Below are positions 1-9,322 of a stretch of DNA of 64,000 bases, piece by piece. The first letter of the stretch is position 1. Each line of letters starts with the position of its first letter. The position numbers were made by a program, and so were the translations under genes. Origin of the DNA: an uncultured Aquimarina sp. (GTDB taxonomy: Bacteria; Bacteroidota; Bacteroidia; Flavobacteriales; Flavobacteriaceae); NCBI GenBank assembly GCA_947500545.1, contig CANMSO010000004.1, forward strand, positions 456,166-520,165. Reading direction: 5' to 3'. The notes below the pieces were generated by a model, which worked only from the letters and a program-made list of their open reading frames with translations, was not told the origin of the DNA and searched no databases.

Positions 1-223
1 CCTTGGTAACATCGTCTTTTACTATAAAGCGATCCATGGGAGAGCGACCAGTAAACTCACCAGTATTTATGGCAAGTGCTCCAGATTTTGTAATTTTTCC
101 TTGACCTTTTTGCACTACTTCATTCTCAAGCTCTTCAGGAGATAATTGGTAGTGCATTGTAGCATTTTCAATACCGTAATGCTTTAACGAAAACGTTTTC
201 GTAATTGGATACAGTGAATCCAT
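1..223 (-). CDS. pckA: Phosphoenolpyruvate carboxykinase (ATP), N-terminal part
   Basis: This is the first 74 codons of a gene that continues past the left edge. The translation begins MDSLYPITKTFSLKHYG and contains a run of the form NTGEFTGRSPMDRFIV. That matches the N-terminal signature of ATP-dependent PEP carboxykinase (TGRSPKDKFIV in most members). The enzyme decarboxylates oxaloacetate to PEP with ATP as phosphate donor and is the entry point of gluconeogenesis in the cytoplasm. The catalytic P-loop and metal ligands lie outside the window. The start is the only ATG in frame near the signature. The gene next upstream, encoding DUF423, is on the same strand 68 bp away, so it may be co-transcribed or have its own promoter in the gap. 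Confidence 0.9.
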   Translation of the reverse strand, partial: MDSLYPITKTFSLKHYGIENATMHYQLSPEELENEVVQKGQGKITKSGALAINTGEFTGRSPMDRFIVKDDVTK

Positions 224-250
224 AAAAATATGTTGTGTTTGTTATGTACG

Positions 251-259
251 GCAAAATTA
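251..259 (-). promoter_or_regulatory. Candidate -7 box for pckA
   Basis: On the minus strand the sequence reads TAATTTTGC, which fits the Bacteroidota -7 consensus TAnnTTTG, 28 bp upstream of the pckA start codon. The nearest upstream TTG lies about 24 bp away, slightly wider than the usual 19-21, so the call is tentative. Confidence 0.35.
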
Positions 260-290
260 TAAATAATAATTTAGACCAGCAGTCAAAAAA

Positions 291-689
291 TCACTTAATC
301 TTAATCAAGGAAATAATAAGGAGAATCCATCCAATAATTAACAAAAAACCTCCTAAAGGTGTAATAAAACCGATACTTGACAAAGAAATTCCTAAAATAT
401 CGTCAAGCACCAAAAGGTATATTGACCCTGAAAAAAGGGTTATTCCCCCCATAAAGAAATAGAAAATTCGCTTCCTAGAAGAAGCTTCTAAAACGACCAT
501 ATTTCCTAAAATGATGCAAACGATTGCGTGATACATTTGATATCTAACTCCGGTCGTAAAAGAATTGATACTTTCTGCATCTACTAAACTCTTTAAACTA
601 TGTGCTCCAAAAGCACCTAAAAGCACAGCTACCAAACCAGTAACCGCGCCAGCAATCAAAATTGTTTTATTTACTCCTATTTCTTTCAT
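291..689 (-). CDS. DUF423 family small membrane protein
   Basis: A 132-residue protein made almost entirely of four hydrophobic segments. It carries two hallmark stretches of the DUF423 (YgdD-like) family: GAFGAH at residues 25-30 and TGVRYQMYHA at about 46-55. The family is widespread in the inner membrane and has no established biochemical role. The length is normal for the family (about 120-135). It is transcribed in the same direction as pckA, which starts 68 bp downstream. Start chosen at the ATG preceding the first membrane segment. Confidence 0.88.
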   Translation of the reverse strand: MKEIGVNKTILIAGAVTGLVAVLLGAFGAHSLKSLVDAESINSFTTGVRYQMYHAIVCIILGNMVVLEASSRKRIFYFFMGGITLFSGSIYLLVLDDILGISLSSIGFITPLGGFLLIIGWILLIISLIKIK

Positions 690-826
690 AATTGACTATA
701 ACTTATTAATGATTATGTCTTTTAGACACATTTTTTGTGGAAACATAATTAATCCCGCAAAATTGAGAACCTTCTTTTTACAGTATTTACTACTTTCGTA
801 TCAAAATTATCAAAATCTCAGGAGAT

Positions 827-2197
827 ATGCGAAAGATTCTAGTTATTGGCGCAGGTAAATCAACTGCCGTTTTAATTAAATATTTTCAAGATAAATCTAT
901 CCCAGAGAATCTTCATATAACTATTGGAGATATTTCTATTGAAAATGCCCAAACATTAGCTAATAATCATAAAAATACCAAAGCAATCCTATTGGATGTT
1001 TTTGATAAAACCTCAAGAGAAAATGCCATTAAAAATGCAGACATAGTTGTTTCAATGCTTCCGGCAAGATTTCATATCGAGGTAGCAAAAGATTGTCTGA
1101 AGTATGTTAAATCCATGGTTACGGCTTCGTATGTAAGTCCCGAAATGCAAAAATTAGACAATCAAGTTCGTGAGAAAGGACTTATTTTCATGAATGAAAT
1201 TGGCGTGGACCCCGGTATTGATCATATGAGTGCGATGCAAGTCATAGATCGTATTAGAAATCAAAGTGGTAAGATAATTTTATTCGAATCTTTTACAGGA
1301 GGCCTGGTAGCACCCGAAAGCGATACAAATTTATGGAACTATAAATTTACCTGGAACCCACGCAACGTAGTGATAGCTGGACAAGGAGGTGCTGCAGAAT
1401 TTCTTCAGGAGGGTACTTATAAGTATATACCTTATCACAAATTATTTAGAAGAACAGAATTTTTAGAAGTAGACGGTTATGGCCGTTTTGAAGCTTATGC
1501 TAACCGAAATTCTTTAAAATACCAAAGCATTTATGGGTTAGATGATATTCTTACGTTGTATCGTGGAACCATTAGGCGAGTAGGTTTTTCTAGAGCATGG
1601 AACACCTTTGTTCAATTAGGAATGACGGCAGATGATTATACTATGGTAAACTCTGAAAACATGAGTTATCGCGATTTCACAAATTCATTTCTGGCCTACT
1701 CACCAACAGATTCTGTAGAACTAAAACTTCGTCACTATCTCAAAATTGATCAAGACGATATCATGTGGGATAAATTGCTAGAATTAGATCTTTTTAATCC
1801 CAATAAAAAAATTGGTATCCCAAATGCTACACCCGCTCAAATGCTTCAAAAAATCCTTATGGACAAATGGACTCTGGATAACGGGGACAAAGATATGATC
1901 GTAATGTATCATAAATTTGGGTATGAACTTAATGGAGAGCGTAAACAAATTGATGCTACTATGGTCACTAAGGGAGAAGATCAGACTTACACCGCTATGG
2001 CAAGAACAGTAGGTTTACCTGTAGCAATGGCTACATTACGGATATTAAATAAACAGATTACGGCTACTGGTGTTCAAATCCCTATTCAAGAAGAAGTATA
2101 CGAACCTATACTTAAAGAACTTGAAGAATATGGCATCATATTTAAAGAAAAAGAACTAGATTATCTAGGATACAATCCTGATGGAGCAAGAGGATGA
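827..2197 (+). CDS. Saccharopine dehydrogenase family protein
   Basis: A 456-residue protein with an N-terminal Rossmann nucleotide-binding motif (VIGAGKST, residues 6-13) and a large C-terminal domain of the saccharopine dehydrogenase / saccharopine reductase family. NMDAVDPGIDHM-like conservation is seen as GVDPGIDHMSAM around residue 125-136, typical of this fold. The likely reaction is NAD(P)-dependent cleavage of saccharopine to a semialdehyde plus glutamate, in lysine breakdown, but other amino-acid substrates are possible. An Lrp/AsnC regulator starts 152 bp downstream on the same strand, and such regulators often control neighbouring amino-acid catabolic genes. That pairing supports a catabolic role by inference. 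Confidence 0.82.
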   Translation: MRKILVIGAGKSTAVLIKYFQDKSIPENLHITIGDISIENAQTLANNHKNTKAILLDVFDKTSRENAIKNADIVVSMLPARFHIEVAKDCLKYVKSMVTASYVSPEMQKLDNQVREKGLIFMNEIGVDPGIDHMSAMQVIDRIRNQSGKIILFESFTGGLVAPESDTNLWNYKFTWNPRNVVIAGQGGAAEFLQEGTYKYIPYHKLFRRTEFLEVDGYGRFEAYANRNSLKYQSIYGLDDILTLYRGTIRRVGFSRAWNTFVQLGMTADDYTMVNSENMSYRDFTNSFLAYSPTDSVELKLRHYLKIDQDDIMWDKLLELDLFNPNKKIGIPNATPAQMLQKILMDKWTLDNGDKDMIVMYHKFGYELNGERKQIDATMVTKGEDQTYTAMARTVGLPVAMATLRILNKQITATGVQIPIQEEVYEPILKELEEYGIIFKEKELDYLGYNPDGARG

Positions 2198-2349
2198 ATT
2201 AATTATAAATTATTCGCTAGTCAAAATCTAACTAGTTCATGCTAGCATTTATCAGTCATAACTGACTAATAATCAGGCTTTCTTGTATTTTACATTACAA
2301 TTGTAAATCATTATTGTATTTTTGATTATTATTTGTAATTTTTGATGAT

Positions 2350-2820
2350 ATGAAAGGCCAAAACAATAACCTAAAAATAGACGGTATTGACAAAGAGATA
2401 TTACGTAGCCTTATGGGAGATGCCAGAACACCTATTCTGGAAATCGCAAGAAAGGTTGGAGTATCTGGAGCGGCAATTCATCAAAGACTTCGAAAATTAG
2501 AAGCCTCTGGGCTTATCGCAGGGTCTAAATTTATCATTGACCCCAAAGTATTAGGGTATAAAACCATGGCTTTTGTAGGAGTGTTTCTAGATAAAGCCGT
2601 AAGTAACCCAAAAGCTGTAAAACAATTACAGGATATCTCTGAAGTTATTGAATGTCATTACACCACAGGAAATTGGTCTATATTTATCAAAATACTTTGT
2701 AAAGACAATGAACATTTAATGAATGTTCTAAACAAAAATATCCAAGCCATTGAAGGTGTTTCTCGTACCGAGACTTTTATATCGCTAGATCAACAAATTG
2801 ACCGGCAGATTAATATTTAA
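2350..2820 (+). CDS. Lrp/AsnC family transcriptional regulator
   Basis: A 156-residue protein with the standard two-part layout. An N-terminal winged helix-turn-helix (about residues 10-60) contains ILEIARKVGVSGAAIHQRLRK-type sequence. A C-terminal RAM/AsnC ligand-binding domain (about 75-150) includes the IECHYTTGNWS segment. Lrp-family proteins form octamers or dimers and respond to amino acids. The gene lies just downstream of the saccharopine-dehydrogenase-like gene, so lysine or a related amino acid is a reasonable effector guess. The gene ends eight bases before a strong hairpin at 2828-2876 that probably terminates it. Confidence 0.92.
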   Translation: MKGQNNNLKIDGIDKEILRSLMGDARTPILEIARKVGVSGAAIHQRLRKLEASGLIAGSKFIIDPKVLGYKTMAFVGVFLDKAVSNPKAVKQLQDISEVIECHYTTGNWSIFIKILCKDNEHLMNVLNKNIQAIEGVSRTETFISLDQQIDRQINI

Positions 2821-2827
2821 AAAAAGA

Positions 2828-2876
2828 ATCCCAATGGTTTTGTGCTTCGACAAGCTCAGCAACCAACCATTGGGAT
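2828..2876. terminator. Hairpin with 12-bp stem between converging genes
   Basis: Arms ATCCCAATGGTT (2828-2839) and AACCATTGGGAT (2865-2876) are perfectly complementary. The loop holds one copy of the dispersed CTTCGACAAGCTCAG motif (2845-2859). The hairpin sits between the 3' ends of the Lrp gene (+) and the YugP-like gene (-) and may serve both, although T-runs are short. Confidence 0.6.
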
Positions 2877-2899
2877 CAAAATCATACGTATATTATCTC

Positions 2900-3592
2900 T
2901 TAATCTCTTCTTCCTAAAAAAATTGAAATAAAATATATTAAAGTAGCCAAAGAACCTAAGGCCGCTACAAGGTATGTACGTGCAGCCCATTTTAAAGCAT
3001 CTTTGGCCCCTGCATGTTCTTCTCTTGTAACCATATTATTAGTTTCTAACCATGCTAAAGCTCTATTGCTAGCATCATACTCTACGGGAAGCGTTATAAA
3101 TGCAAATAAGGTTGTCACAGCAAATAATAATATCCCTCCTAAAAAAATAGTATTCCCAAACGCCATTCCCGATGCAGATAACACTAAACCTGCCATAATA
3201 ACTATATTAGAAAGTTTACTAGAAACACCTACTGCTGGTACAATTTTGGACCTCATCGTTAACCAACTATATGCCGTAGCATGTTGTACAGCGTGCCCTA
3301 CTTCATGTGCCGCAACAGCCGCAGCCGCTGCATTGCGCTGACTATATACTCCTTCGCTCAGATTTACCGTTTTTTTAACCGGATTATAGTGATCCGTAAG
3401 CATTCCTGCTACAGAAATCACCTCAACATCATTGATTCCGTTATCCTGTAACATTTTTGTAGCAATCTCTGCTCCACTCATACCATTTTGTAGATGGATG
3501 TTTGAATACTTTTTGAATTTACTTTTTAGCTTGTTACTTACAAAAGAGCTCACTAAAAATATGATTCCTGCAATGATATAATATCCCATCAT
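2900..3592 (-). CDS. YugP-type zinc metallopeptidase, membrane bound
   Basis: A 230-residue protein of the neutral zinc metallopeptidase family (Zn_peptidase_2, YugP-like). The zinc-binding motif HEVGH is at residues 96-100, flanked by an alanine-rich helix. An N-terminal membrane segment covers about residues 3-20, and two or three more follow in the C-terminal half (about 125-160 and 205-225). The family is predicted to cleave membrane or envelope proteins; the substrate is unknown. The gene has its own transcription unit between the Lrp gene (convergent) and ald. Two adjacent ATG codons are possible starts. Confidence 0.85.
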   Translation of the reverse strand: MMGYYIIAGIIFLVSSFVSNKLKSKFKKYSNIHLQNGMSGAEIATKMLQDNGINDVEVISVAGMLTDHYNPVKKTVNLSEGVYSQRNAAAAAVAAHEVGHAVQHATAYSWLTMRSKIVPAVGVSSKLSNIVIMAGLVLSASGMAFGNTIFLGGILLFAVTTLFAFITLPVEYDASNRALAWLETNNMVTREEHAGAKDALKWAARTYLVAALGSLATLIYFISIFLGRRD

Positions 3593-3633
3593 AACTTATA
3601 TACTTTTTATGCTTGTTAAATTTACAATATAAA

Positions 3634-3662
3634 AATCAAAAACCCCGCCATAATAGCGAGGT
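3634..3662 (-). terminator. Terminator downstream of ald
   Basis: On the minus strand, CCTCGC, a six-base loop and GCGGGG form a G-U-containing stem followed by TTTTT. It lies 40 bp past the ald stop codon. Confidence 0.65.
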
Positions 3663-3701
3663 CCTTGGTTAAATAAACTTGAGTTAGCCAATAAGTCGAG
3701 T

Positions 3702-4817
3702 TTACTTTAAATATCCATCTACATCCTTTAAAGGAAGGTTAAAAGCTTCTGATATTGCAGGATACACGACATCTCCATTGATTACGTTTAATCCTTTTTT
3801 AAGGGGTACATTCTCTGCACAAGCAGCTTTCCAACCCTTATTTGCCAATTGTATAGCATATGGCAAAGTGACATTAGTTAATGCCAAAGTTGACGTATAT
3901 GGCACTGCTCCTGGCATATTTGCCACAGAATAATGCACTACATCATCAATAATATATACAGGATCTTGATGTGTCGTAGGTTTAGTCGTTTCAAAACAAC
4001 CTCCTTGATCTACAGCCACATCTACTAATACTGTTCCTGGACGCATTTCAGTCAACATATCACGAGTAATTAATTTCGGAGCCTTTGCCCCCGGAATTAA
4101 TACTCCCCCAATAATAAGATCGGACGTCTTTATATGTTTACGAATATTGTGTTCGTTAGAAAATTCGGTATTTACATTTGCAGGCATGACATCATCTAGA
4201 TAACGCATACGCTTTATACTAATATCAAGAATAGTTACATCTGCTCCCATTCCCGCAGCCATTTTTGCCGCTTGTGTACCAACAACTCCACCTCCTAGAA
4301 TTAATACTTTAGCAGGAGCAACACCTGGCACACCTCCTAAAAGAATACCTCTACCTTTCAGTGGCTTTTCAAGATACTTAGCTCCCTGTTGAATAGACAT
4401 TCTACCAGCAACTTCACTCATAGGAGTTAATAATGGCAAACTGCGATCAGGATCTTCTACCGTTTCATAAGAAACACAAACAGCTCCGCTATTAATCATT
4501 GCAGTGGTAAGTGGTTCACTTGAAGCGAAATGAAAATAAGTGAATACCAATTGATCTTTTTTGATCAATGCATATTCTGGTTCAATAGGTTCCTTTACCT
4601 TAATAATCATTTCAGCAGTCTTGTATACCTCTTCTATAGTTGGCAATATCTTACCTCCCACATTGATATACTCTTCGTCACTAAAGCCACTCTGAAGACC
4701 AGCATTTTGCTGAATGAAAACAGTGTGACCATTTTTAATGAGCTCCATGGTTCCGGCAGGAGTTACACCCACTCGATTCTCATTATTTTTGATCTCCTTA
4801 GGAACACCAATTATCAT
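3702..4817 (-). CDS. ald: Alanine dehydrogenase
   Basis: A 371-residue protein that matches alanine dehydrogenase along its full length. It starts MIIGVPKEIKNNENRVG, has the substrate-domain segment GAVCVSYETVED near residue 112, and a Rossmann fold with the glycine-rich segment LGGGVVGTQAAKMA around residue 174-187. It catalyses reversible NAD-dependent oxidative deamination of L-alanine to pyruvate and ammonia in the cytoplasm, feeding amino-acid carbon into central metabolism. It is monocistronic by position, with its own terminator. A good fit to family length supports the chosen ATG. Confidence 0.95.
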   Translation of the reverse strand: MIIGVPKEIKNNENRVGVTPAGTMELIKNGHTVFIQQNAGLQSGFSDEEYINVGGKILPTIEEVYKTAEMIIKVKEPIEPEYALIKKDQLVFTYFHFASSEPLTTAMINSGAVCVSYETVEDPDRSLPLLTPMSEVAGRMSIQQGAKYLEKPLKGRGILLGGVPGVAPAKVLILGGGVVGTQAAKMAAGMGADVTILDISIKRMRYLDDVMPANVNTEFSNEHNIRKHIKTSDLIIGGVLIPGAKAPKLITRDMLTEMRPGTVLVDVAVDQGGCFETTKPTTHQDPVYIIDDVVHYSVANMPGAVPYTSTLALTNVTLPYAIQLANKGWKAACAENVPLKKGLNVINGDVVYPAISEAFNLPLKDVDGYLK

Positions 4818-4951
4818 ATTCTTATTTTTTTGTCGAAAATAGCTGTTTTTATGAAATAAAGCAATAAATCACATTCAAAAAATATCTTATCAATAATTTT
4901 ATTAGATTTTAATTAGAATTGTTAAAAAATAATAAACCTGAAGGATTTAAA

Positions 4952-5212
4952 TCACTTTTTATATCGATACTTGAAATACAACAATACGAAACCTGATATT
5001 GCTGTTACGAAATTCGCCAAAATGATCGGCAAACTATCAATCAAAAAACCATAAACAAGCCAACAAAGTACTCCTGACACAAAAATGAATAGCATTGACA
5101 AGGATAAACTATCGGTAGATTTTGTCTTCCAGGTTTTATAGACTTGAGGTAAAAAAGCAGCTGTAGTAAGTAAAGCTGCTACTAATCCTAAAATTTCTAT
5201 CGGGTTTATCAT
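4952..5212 (-). CDS. SemiSWEET-type sugar transporter
   Basis: An 86-residue membrane protein with three predicted helices, the size of a bacterial SemiSWEET (half of a eukaryotic SWEET, working as a homodimer). The first helix carries the family's AAxLTTxAFLPQVYKTWKTKS pattern (about residues 13-32), including the conserved PQ pair. The family moves mono- or disaccharides by facilitated diffusion. The substrate cannot be told from sequence. No sugar-metabolism genes are beside it, only ald and leuS. Confidence 0.85.
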   Translation of the reverse strand: MINPIEILGLVAALLTTAAFLPQVYKTWKTKSTDSLSLSMLFIFVSGVLCWLVYGFLIDSLPIILANFVTAISGFVLLYFKYRYKK

Positions 5213-5231
5213 ATTTATTATAAAGAATACA

Positions 5232-5286
5232 CTTCGAGAGCCTCAGGGTTCCTTTGATACAATGGTGAGGGCTGAGGCTCTCGAAG
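5232..5286. repeat. REP-like inverted repeat (CTTCGA..CTCAG family)
   Basis: Arms CTTCGAGAGCCTCAG (5232-5246) and CTGAGGCTCTCGAAG (5272-5286) are perfectly complementary over 15 bp. They lie between the SemiSWEET gene and leuS. The motif is related to copies at 2845, 18597 and 53133. Confidence 0.7.
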
Positions 5287-5313
5287 CTCAATATTACTAA
5301 ACTGTTTTCTTTC

Positions 5314-8130
5314 TTACCCAACCACATTCACAATCTTACCGGGCACAACGATTACCTTTTTAGGTGCACGTCCGTCTAGTTGTTGTTGTGTTTTTTCATG
5401 TGCCATTACTGCAGCTTCAATTTCATCTTTGTTTAAATCTAAAGATAGTTCCAGAGTGAAACGCATTTTACCATTAAATGATATTGGGTATTGTTTTGTG
5501 CTTTCTACCAAATGTTTTGCATCAAAAACAGGAAAAGCTGCTGTAGCTATAGATTCACTATTCCCCAATTTATTCCATAGTTCTTCTGCAATATGCGGCG
5601 CATAAGGCGAAATCAATATGGCTAATGGTTCCAATATTGCTTTAGAATTACATTTTTGAGTAGTTAATTCATTCACAGCAATCATAAAGGTACTTACCGA
5701 TGTGTTAAACGAGAAATTCTCGATATCTTCTTCTACCTTTTTGATCGTTTTATGCAATGTTTTAAGATTGTCTTTTGTTGGTTCCGCATCCGTCACACCA
5801 AATTCATCCCCATTATGATACAGTTTCCACAATTTCTTAAGGAAAGAATTCACTCCTGTGATCCCAGCCGTGTTCCAAGGTTTAGCCTGTTCTAGTGGTC
5901 CAAGAAACATTTCATACAATCGCAAACTATCTGCTCCATACTGCTCACAAATACCATCTGGGTTTACCACATTATATTTGGACTTAGACATTTTTTCAAC
6001 CTCGCGACCAACAACATATTTTCCATCTTCAAGAATAAACTCAGCATCTTTGAATTCTGGTCTCCATTTTTTAAAGCCCTGGACATCTAATTCATCAGAA
6101 GAATTTATTAATGAAACATCTGCATGAATCTCATCTGTTTCATATTGATCTTTTAATCCTTTTGAAACAAACTTATTTGTTTCGCTAATTCTATATACCA
6201 TTGCACTAGTCCCCAAAATCATTCCTTGGTTAATTAGCTTCTTGGCAAACTCATCTACAGGAACATATGCCCTGTCAAACAAAAACTTCTGCCAAAAACG
6301 TGCATATAATAAATGTCCGGTAGCATGTTCGCTTCCACCTATATAAAGATCTACATCTTTCCAGTAGTTTATAGCTTCTTGAGAAAAGACTTCATTTTGA
6401 TTATCATGGTCCATATAACGATTAAAGTAATATGAACTTCCTGCCCAACCAGGCATTGTATTTAATTCTAAAGGAAATACACTTGTGTGGTTTATAAGAT
6501 CATTAGAAACCACTTCATTCTTCTCTGTGTCCCAAGCCCAAACATCGGCGCGACCTAGAGGTGGCTCACCGGTTTCGGTAGGTAGGTATTTTTCAACTTC
6601 AGGCAATTGAATAGGTAAATGTTTCAAATCAATCATTTGCGGCATTCCGTCTACATAATATACCGGAAATGGTTCTCCCCAATACCGCTGGCGGCTAAAT
6701 ACTGCATCACGTAATCGATAATTAATCTTTCCTTCACCCTGACCTAGTTTCTCCAACTCATAAATGGCTCTTTTGGTTGCCTTCTTATAATTTAAACCAT
6801 TCAAAAAGTCTGAGTTACCTATAACTGTATTTTCTTTATCAGCAAAGGCTTCTGATGAAATATCAACGCCTTCAAAAATATTAGGGATATCGATACCAAA
6901 GTGCTTTGCAAAATCATAATCACGTTGATCACCACAAGGTACAGACATTACTGCCCCAGTACCATATCCAGCCAACACATAATCACCAATCCAAATCGGC
7001 ACGGGTTCTTTGGTAAACGGATGCTCTGCATATGCACCAGTAAACACACCACTTATGGTTTTTACGTCTGCCATACGATCACGCTCACTTCGTTTAGCCG
7101 TAGCTTCAATGTACGCATCTACCTCAGCTTTTTGTCCTGGGGTTGTTAATTTTTGTACTAAATCATGCTCTGGAGCTAATGTCATGAAGCTGGTTCCAAA
7201 AATAGTATCAGGACGAGTGGTAAATACGTCAATTACTGCATCATGATCCTTAACGTTAAACGTCACACTTGCACCTTCTGATCTACCGATCCAATTGGTT
7301 TGCGAATCTTTTAGAGGTTGTGGCCAATCAATGGTATCTAGCCCATCTAATAATCGTTGTGCGTATGCAGAGATACGCATACTCCACTGTGTCATTTTTT
7401 TACGAACCACAGGATATCCTCCTCGTTCAGACACTCCGTTTACGATCTCGTCATTTGCCAAAACTGTTCCTAACTGTGGACACCAGTTTACTTCGGTTTC
7501 TGCCAGATAGGTTAATCTATACTTAAGTAGTACTTCTTGTTTTTCTTTTGATGAAAAGCTATTCCAATCTTCTGCTGTGAATTCAGTTACATCTTCATCA
7601 CAAACGGCATTTACAGTTGCATTTCCTTCTTCAGAAAAAACTACTTCTAACGCACTAATTGCTCTTGCTTTATTGGCATCATTGTCATACCATGAATTAA
7701 AAAGCTGAGTAAAGATCCACTGTGTCCACTTATAAAATTTAGGATCACTGGTTTTTACTTCACGACTCCAATCAAATGAGAATCCAATTTTATCTAATTG
7801 CTCACGGTAGCGAGCAATATTTTCTTTGGTTGTAATAGCGGGATGTTGTCCTGTTTGGATTGCATATTGCTCTGCCGGTAATCCAAAAGAATCATATCCT
7901 TGTGGATGTAATACATTAAATCCTTTATGACGCTTATAACGTGCATAGATATCACTGGCAATATACCCTAGTGGATGCCCAACATGTAATCCTGCCCCTG
8001 ATGGGTAAGGAAACATATCCAAAACGTAATATTTTGGTTTAGTGCTATTGTTTTCTGCTCTAAATGTTCCTTTTTCTGCCCAATATTTCTGCCACTTGGC
8101 TTCAATGGTATTAAAATCGTAGCTCATCAA
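5314..8130 (-). CDS. leuS: Leucyl-tRNA synthetase
   Basis: A 938-residue class Ia aminoacyl-tRNA synthetase. The HIGH signature is HVGHPLG near residue 50, and the KMSKS signature appears as EKMSKSKYN near 710. Between them lie the CP1 editing insertion (TTRPDTIFG and the DQRDYDFA segment) and the tryptophan-rich region around SGWAGSSYYFNRYMD. The C-terminus has the anticodon-binding helical domain and the short tRNA-binding tail. It charges tRNA-Leu with leucine and hydrolyses misacylated products. The stretch at about 155-185 (rich in acidic residues) is an insertion typical of Bacteroidota LeuS. Full length, no defect seen. Confidence 0.97.
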   Translation of the reverse strand: MMSYDFNTIEAKWQKYWAEKGTFRAENNSTKPKYYVLDMFPYPSGAGLHVGHPLGYIASDIYARYKRHKGFNVLHPQGYDSFGLPAEQYAIQTGQHPAITTKENIARYREQLDKIGFSFDWSREVKTSDPKFYKWTQWIFTQLFNSWYDNDANKARAISALEVVFSEEGNATVNAVCDEDVTEFTAEDWNSFSSKEKQEVLLKYRLTYLAETEVNWCPQLGTVLANDEIVNGVSERGGYPVVRKKMTQWSMRISAYAQRLLDGLDTIDWPQPLKDSQTNWIGRSEGASVTFNVKDHDAVIDVFTTRPDTIFGTSFMTLAPEHDLVQKLTTPGQKAEVDAYIEATAKRSERDRMADVKTISGVFTGAYAEHPFTKEPVPIWIGDYVLAGYGTGAVMSVPCGDQRDYDFAKHFGIDIPNIFEGVDISSEAFADKENTVIGNSDFLNGLNYKKATKRAIYELEKLGQGEGKINYRLRDAVFSRQRYWGEPFPVYYVDGMPQMIDLKHLPIQLPEVEKYLPTETGEPPLGRADVWAWDTEKNEVVSNDLINHTSVFPLELNTMPGWAGSSYYFNRYMDHDNQNEVFSQEAINYWKDVDLYIGGSEHATGHLLYARFWQKFLFDRAYVPVDEFAKKLINQGMILGTSAMVYRISETNKFVSKGLKDQYETDEIHADVSLINSSDELDVQGFKKWRPEFKDAEFILEDGKYVVGREVEKMSKSKYNVVNPDGICEQYGADSLRLYEMFLGPLEQAKPWNTAGITGVNSFLKKLWKLYHNGDEFGVTDAEPTKDNLKTLHKTIKKVEEDIENFSFNTSVSTFMIAVNELTTQKCNSKAILEPLAILISPYAPHIAEELWNKLGNSESIATAAFPVFDAKHLVESTKQYPISFNGKMRFTLELSLDLNKDEIEAAVMAHEKTQQQLDGRAPKKVIVVPGKIVNVVG

Positions 8131-8187
8131 TCTAAAATTAAGACCGCAAATTTACGATTTTATGCGAGTTAACTATGTTTTTTTGAT

Positions 8188-9120
8188 TTAGTTTTTCCTC
8201 TCTCTAGCTTTAGTCTCCATTGGCTGTAAACAACTATAAATAAATGTGTTTGCCGGTGTAAAAATTCCCAGTTCCTTACCTTCTTTGACTATAAAACCAT
8301 TAAAATTATCTAATTCTGAAGGTCTTCCTTCTAAAATATCTCGTTGCGTTGATGCTGTAGAATTATAGGGCTGCTTACCAATAAAGGCCATAATCTTATC
8401 TACAAGATTCTCTGGCAATGCTACTCCTTTTGCCTTACCAATTTTATATATTTCGGTAGCAGTTTGTTCTAAAACCTTTCGTGTACCATCATTTTCATAC
8501 ATCTCACCAATAGTAGCTCTAGTCAAAGCCCCCAAGCCACTAACCGTAGCAATGAACATGAACTTGCTCCAGATATCTACATCAATATCTTCTGAAACCG
8601 TGTTATTAAAACCCGCTTTGTCAAATACTTCCTTCACGCTTTGCAGGCGAGTTGTTTTGTTTTTATTTATTTCTCCAAAAACGACTTCGGGAGTATGTCC
8701 AAAATGAGAAATAACGCCAGGAGATTCTATTTTACTGTAAATTTTGCATAGCCCGCCTAAAACATGCTTTTGATCCAGAACCGAAAGTACTTTTTCTACA
8801 TTATCTGCTCCGTTTTGTAAGGGAATTACAATTGTATCTTCTTTTAGGATAGGTTTGATTAATTCTGCAGCTTCTATAACCTGCCAAGATTTAGTACAGA
8901 TCAATACTAGGTCTGGCTTTTCTATACTATTAATATCATTGGTTACCATAAATGGAGTTGTAACAAAATCTCCCACTATACTTTTAACTTGCAATCCATT
9001 TTTCTGGATAGCTTCTAGATGTTTTCCCCTGGCGATAAGTGTTACCTTTTGACCCGAATTAGAAATTTTTCCTCCAAAATATCCTCCAACTCCTCCCACT
9101 CCGATAATGACTGTGTGCAT
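8188..9120 (-). CDS. panE: 2-dehydropantoate 2-reductase family
   Basis: A 310-residue protein with the N-terminal NADP-binding motif GVGGVGGYFGG (residues 7-17) and the C-terminal helical ApbA_C domain, including the conserved IWSKFMFIA segment where the catalytic lysine sits. Ketopantoate reductase turns 2-dehydropantoate into pantoate, in pantothenate and coenzyme A synthesis. Paralogues with other 2-keto substrates exist, so the symbol is the best family assignment. No other pan genes are nearby. It lies downstream-to-upstream with leuS on the same strand, 57 bp apart. Confidence 0.82.
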   Translation of the reverse strand: MHTVIIGVGGVGGYFGGKISNSGQKVTLIARGKHLEAIQKNGLQVKSIVGDFVTTPFMVTNDINSIEKPDLVLICTKSWQVIEAAELIKPILKEDTIVIPLQNGADNVEKVLSVLDQKHVLGGLCKIYSKIESPGVISHFGHTPEVVFGEINKNKTTRLQSVKEVFDKAGFNNTVSEDIDVDIWSKFMFIATVSGLGALTRATIGEMYENDGTRKVLEQTATEIYKIGKAKGVALPENLVDKIMAFIGKQPYNSTASTQRDILEGRPSELDNFNGFIVKEGKELGIFTPANTFIYSCLQPMETKARERKN

Positions 9121-9322
9121 ATTTAACCCGTTTAATAAATAAGATTGCTTTCAAGTATACGTTATTCCTATGTAAACCAAAGTTAATTAAAATACAGAAC
9201 AGAATAAAAAGTTCCCGCTCTGCAGCGAGATTAATTTGACTAACTTATTCTTACATGCTTTGCATTTTAAAATAAGAAGTCTCAGTTAACTTTATTATTT
9301 TTACGCGAAAATCAGATTATCT

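Noticed and set aside
5136..5327. Minus-strand frame between the SemiSWEET gene and leuS
   Set aside because: It consists largely of the REP-like inverted repeat and has no protein-like features.
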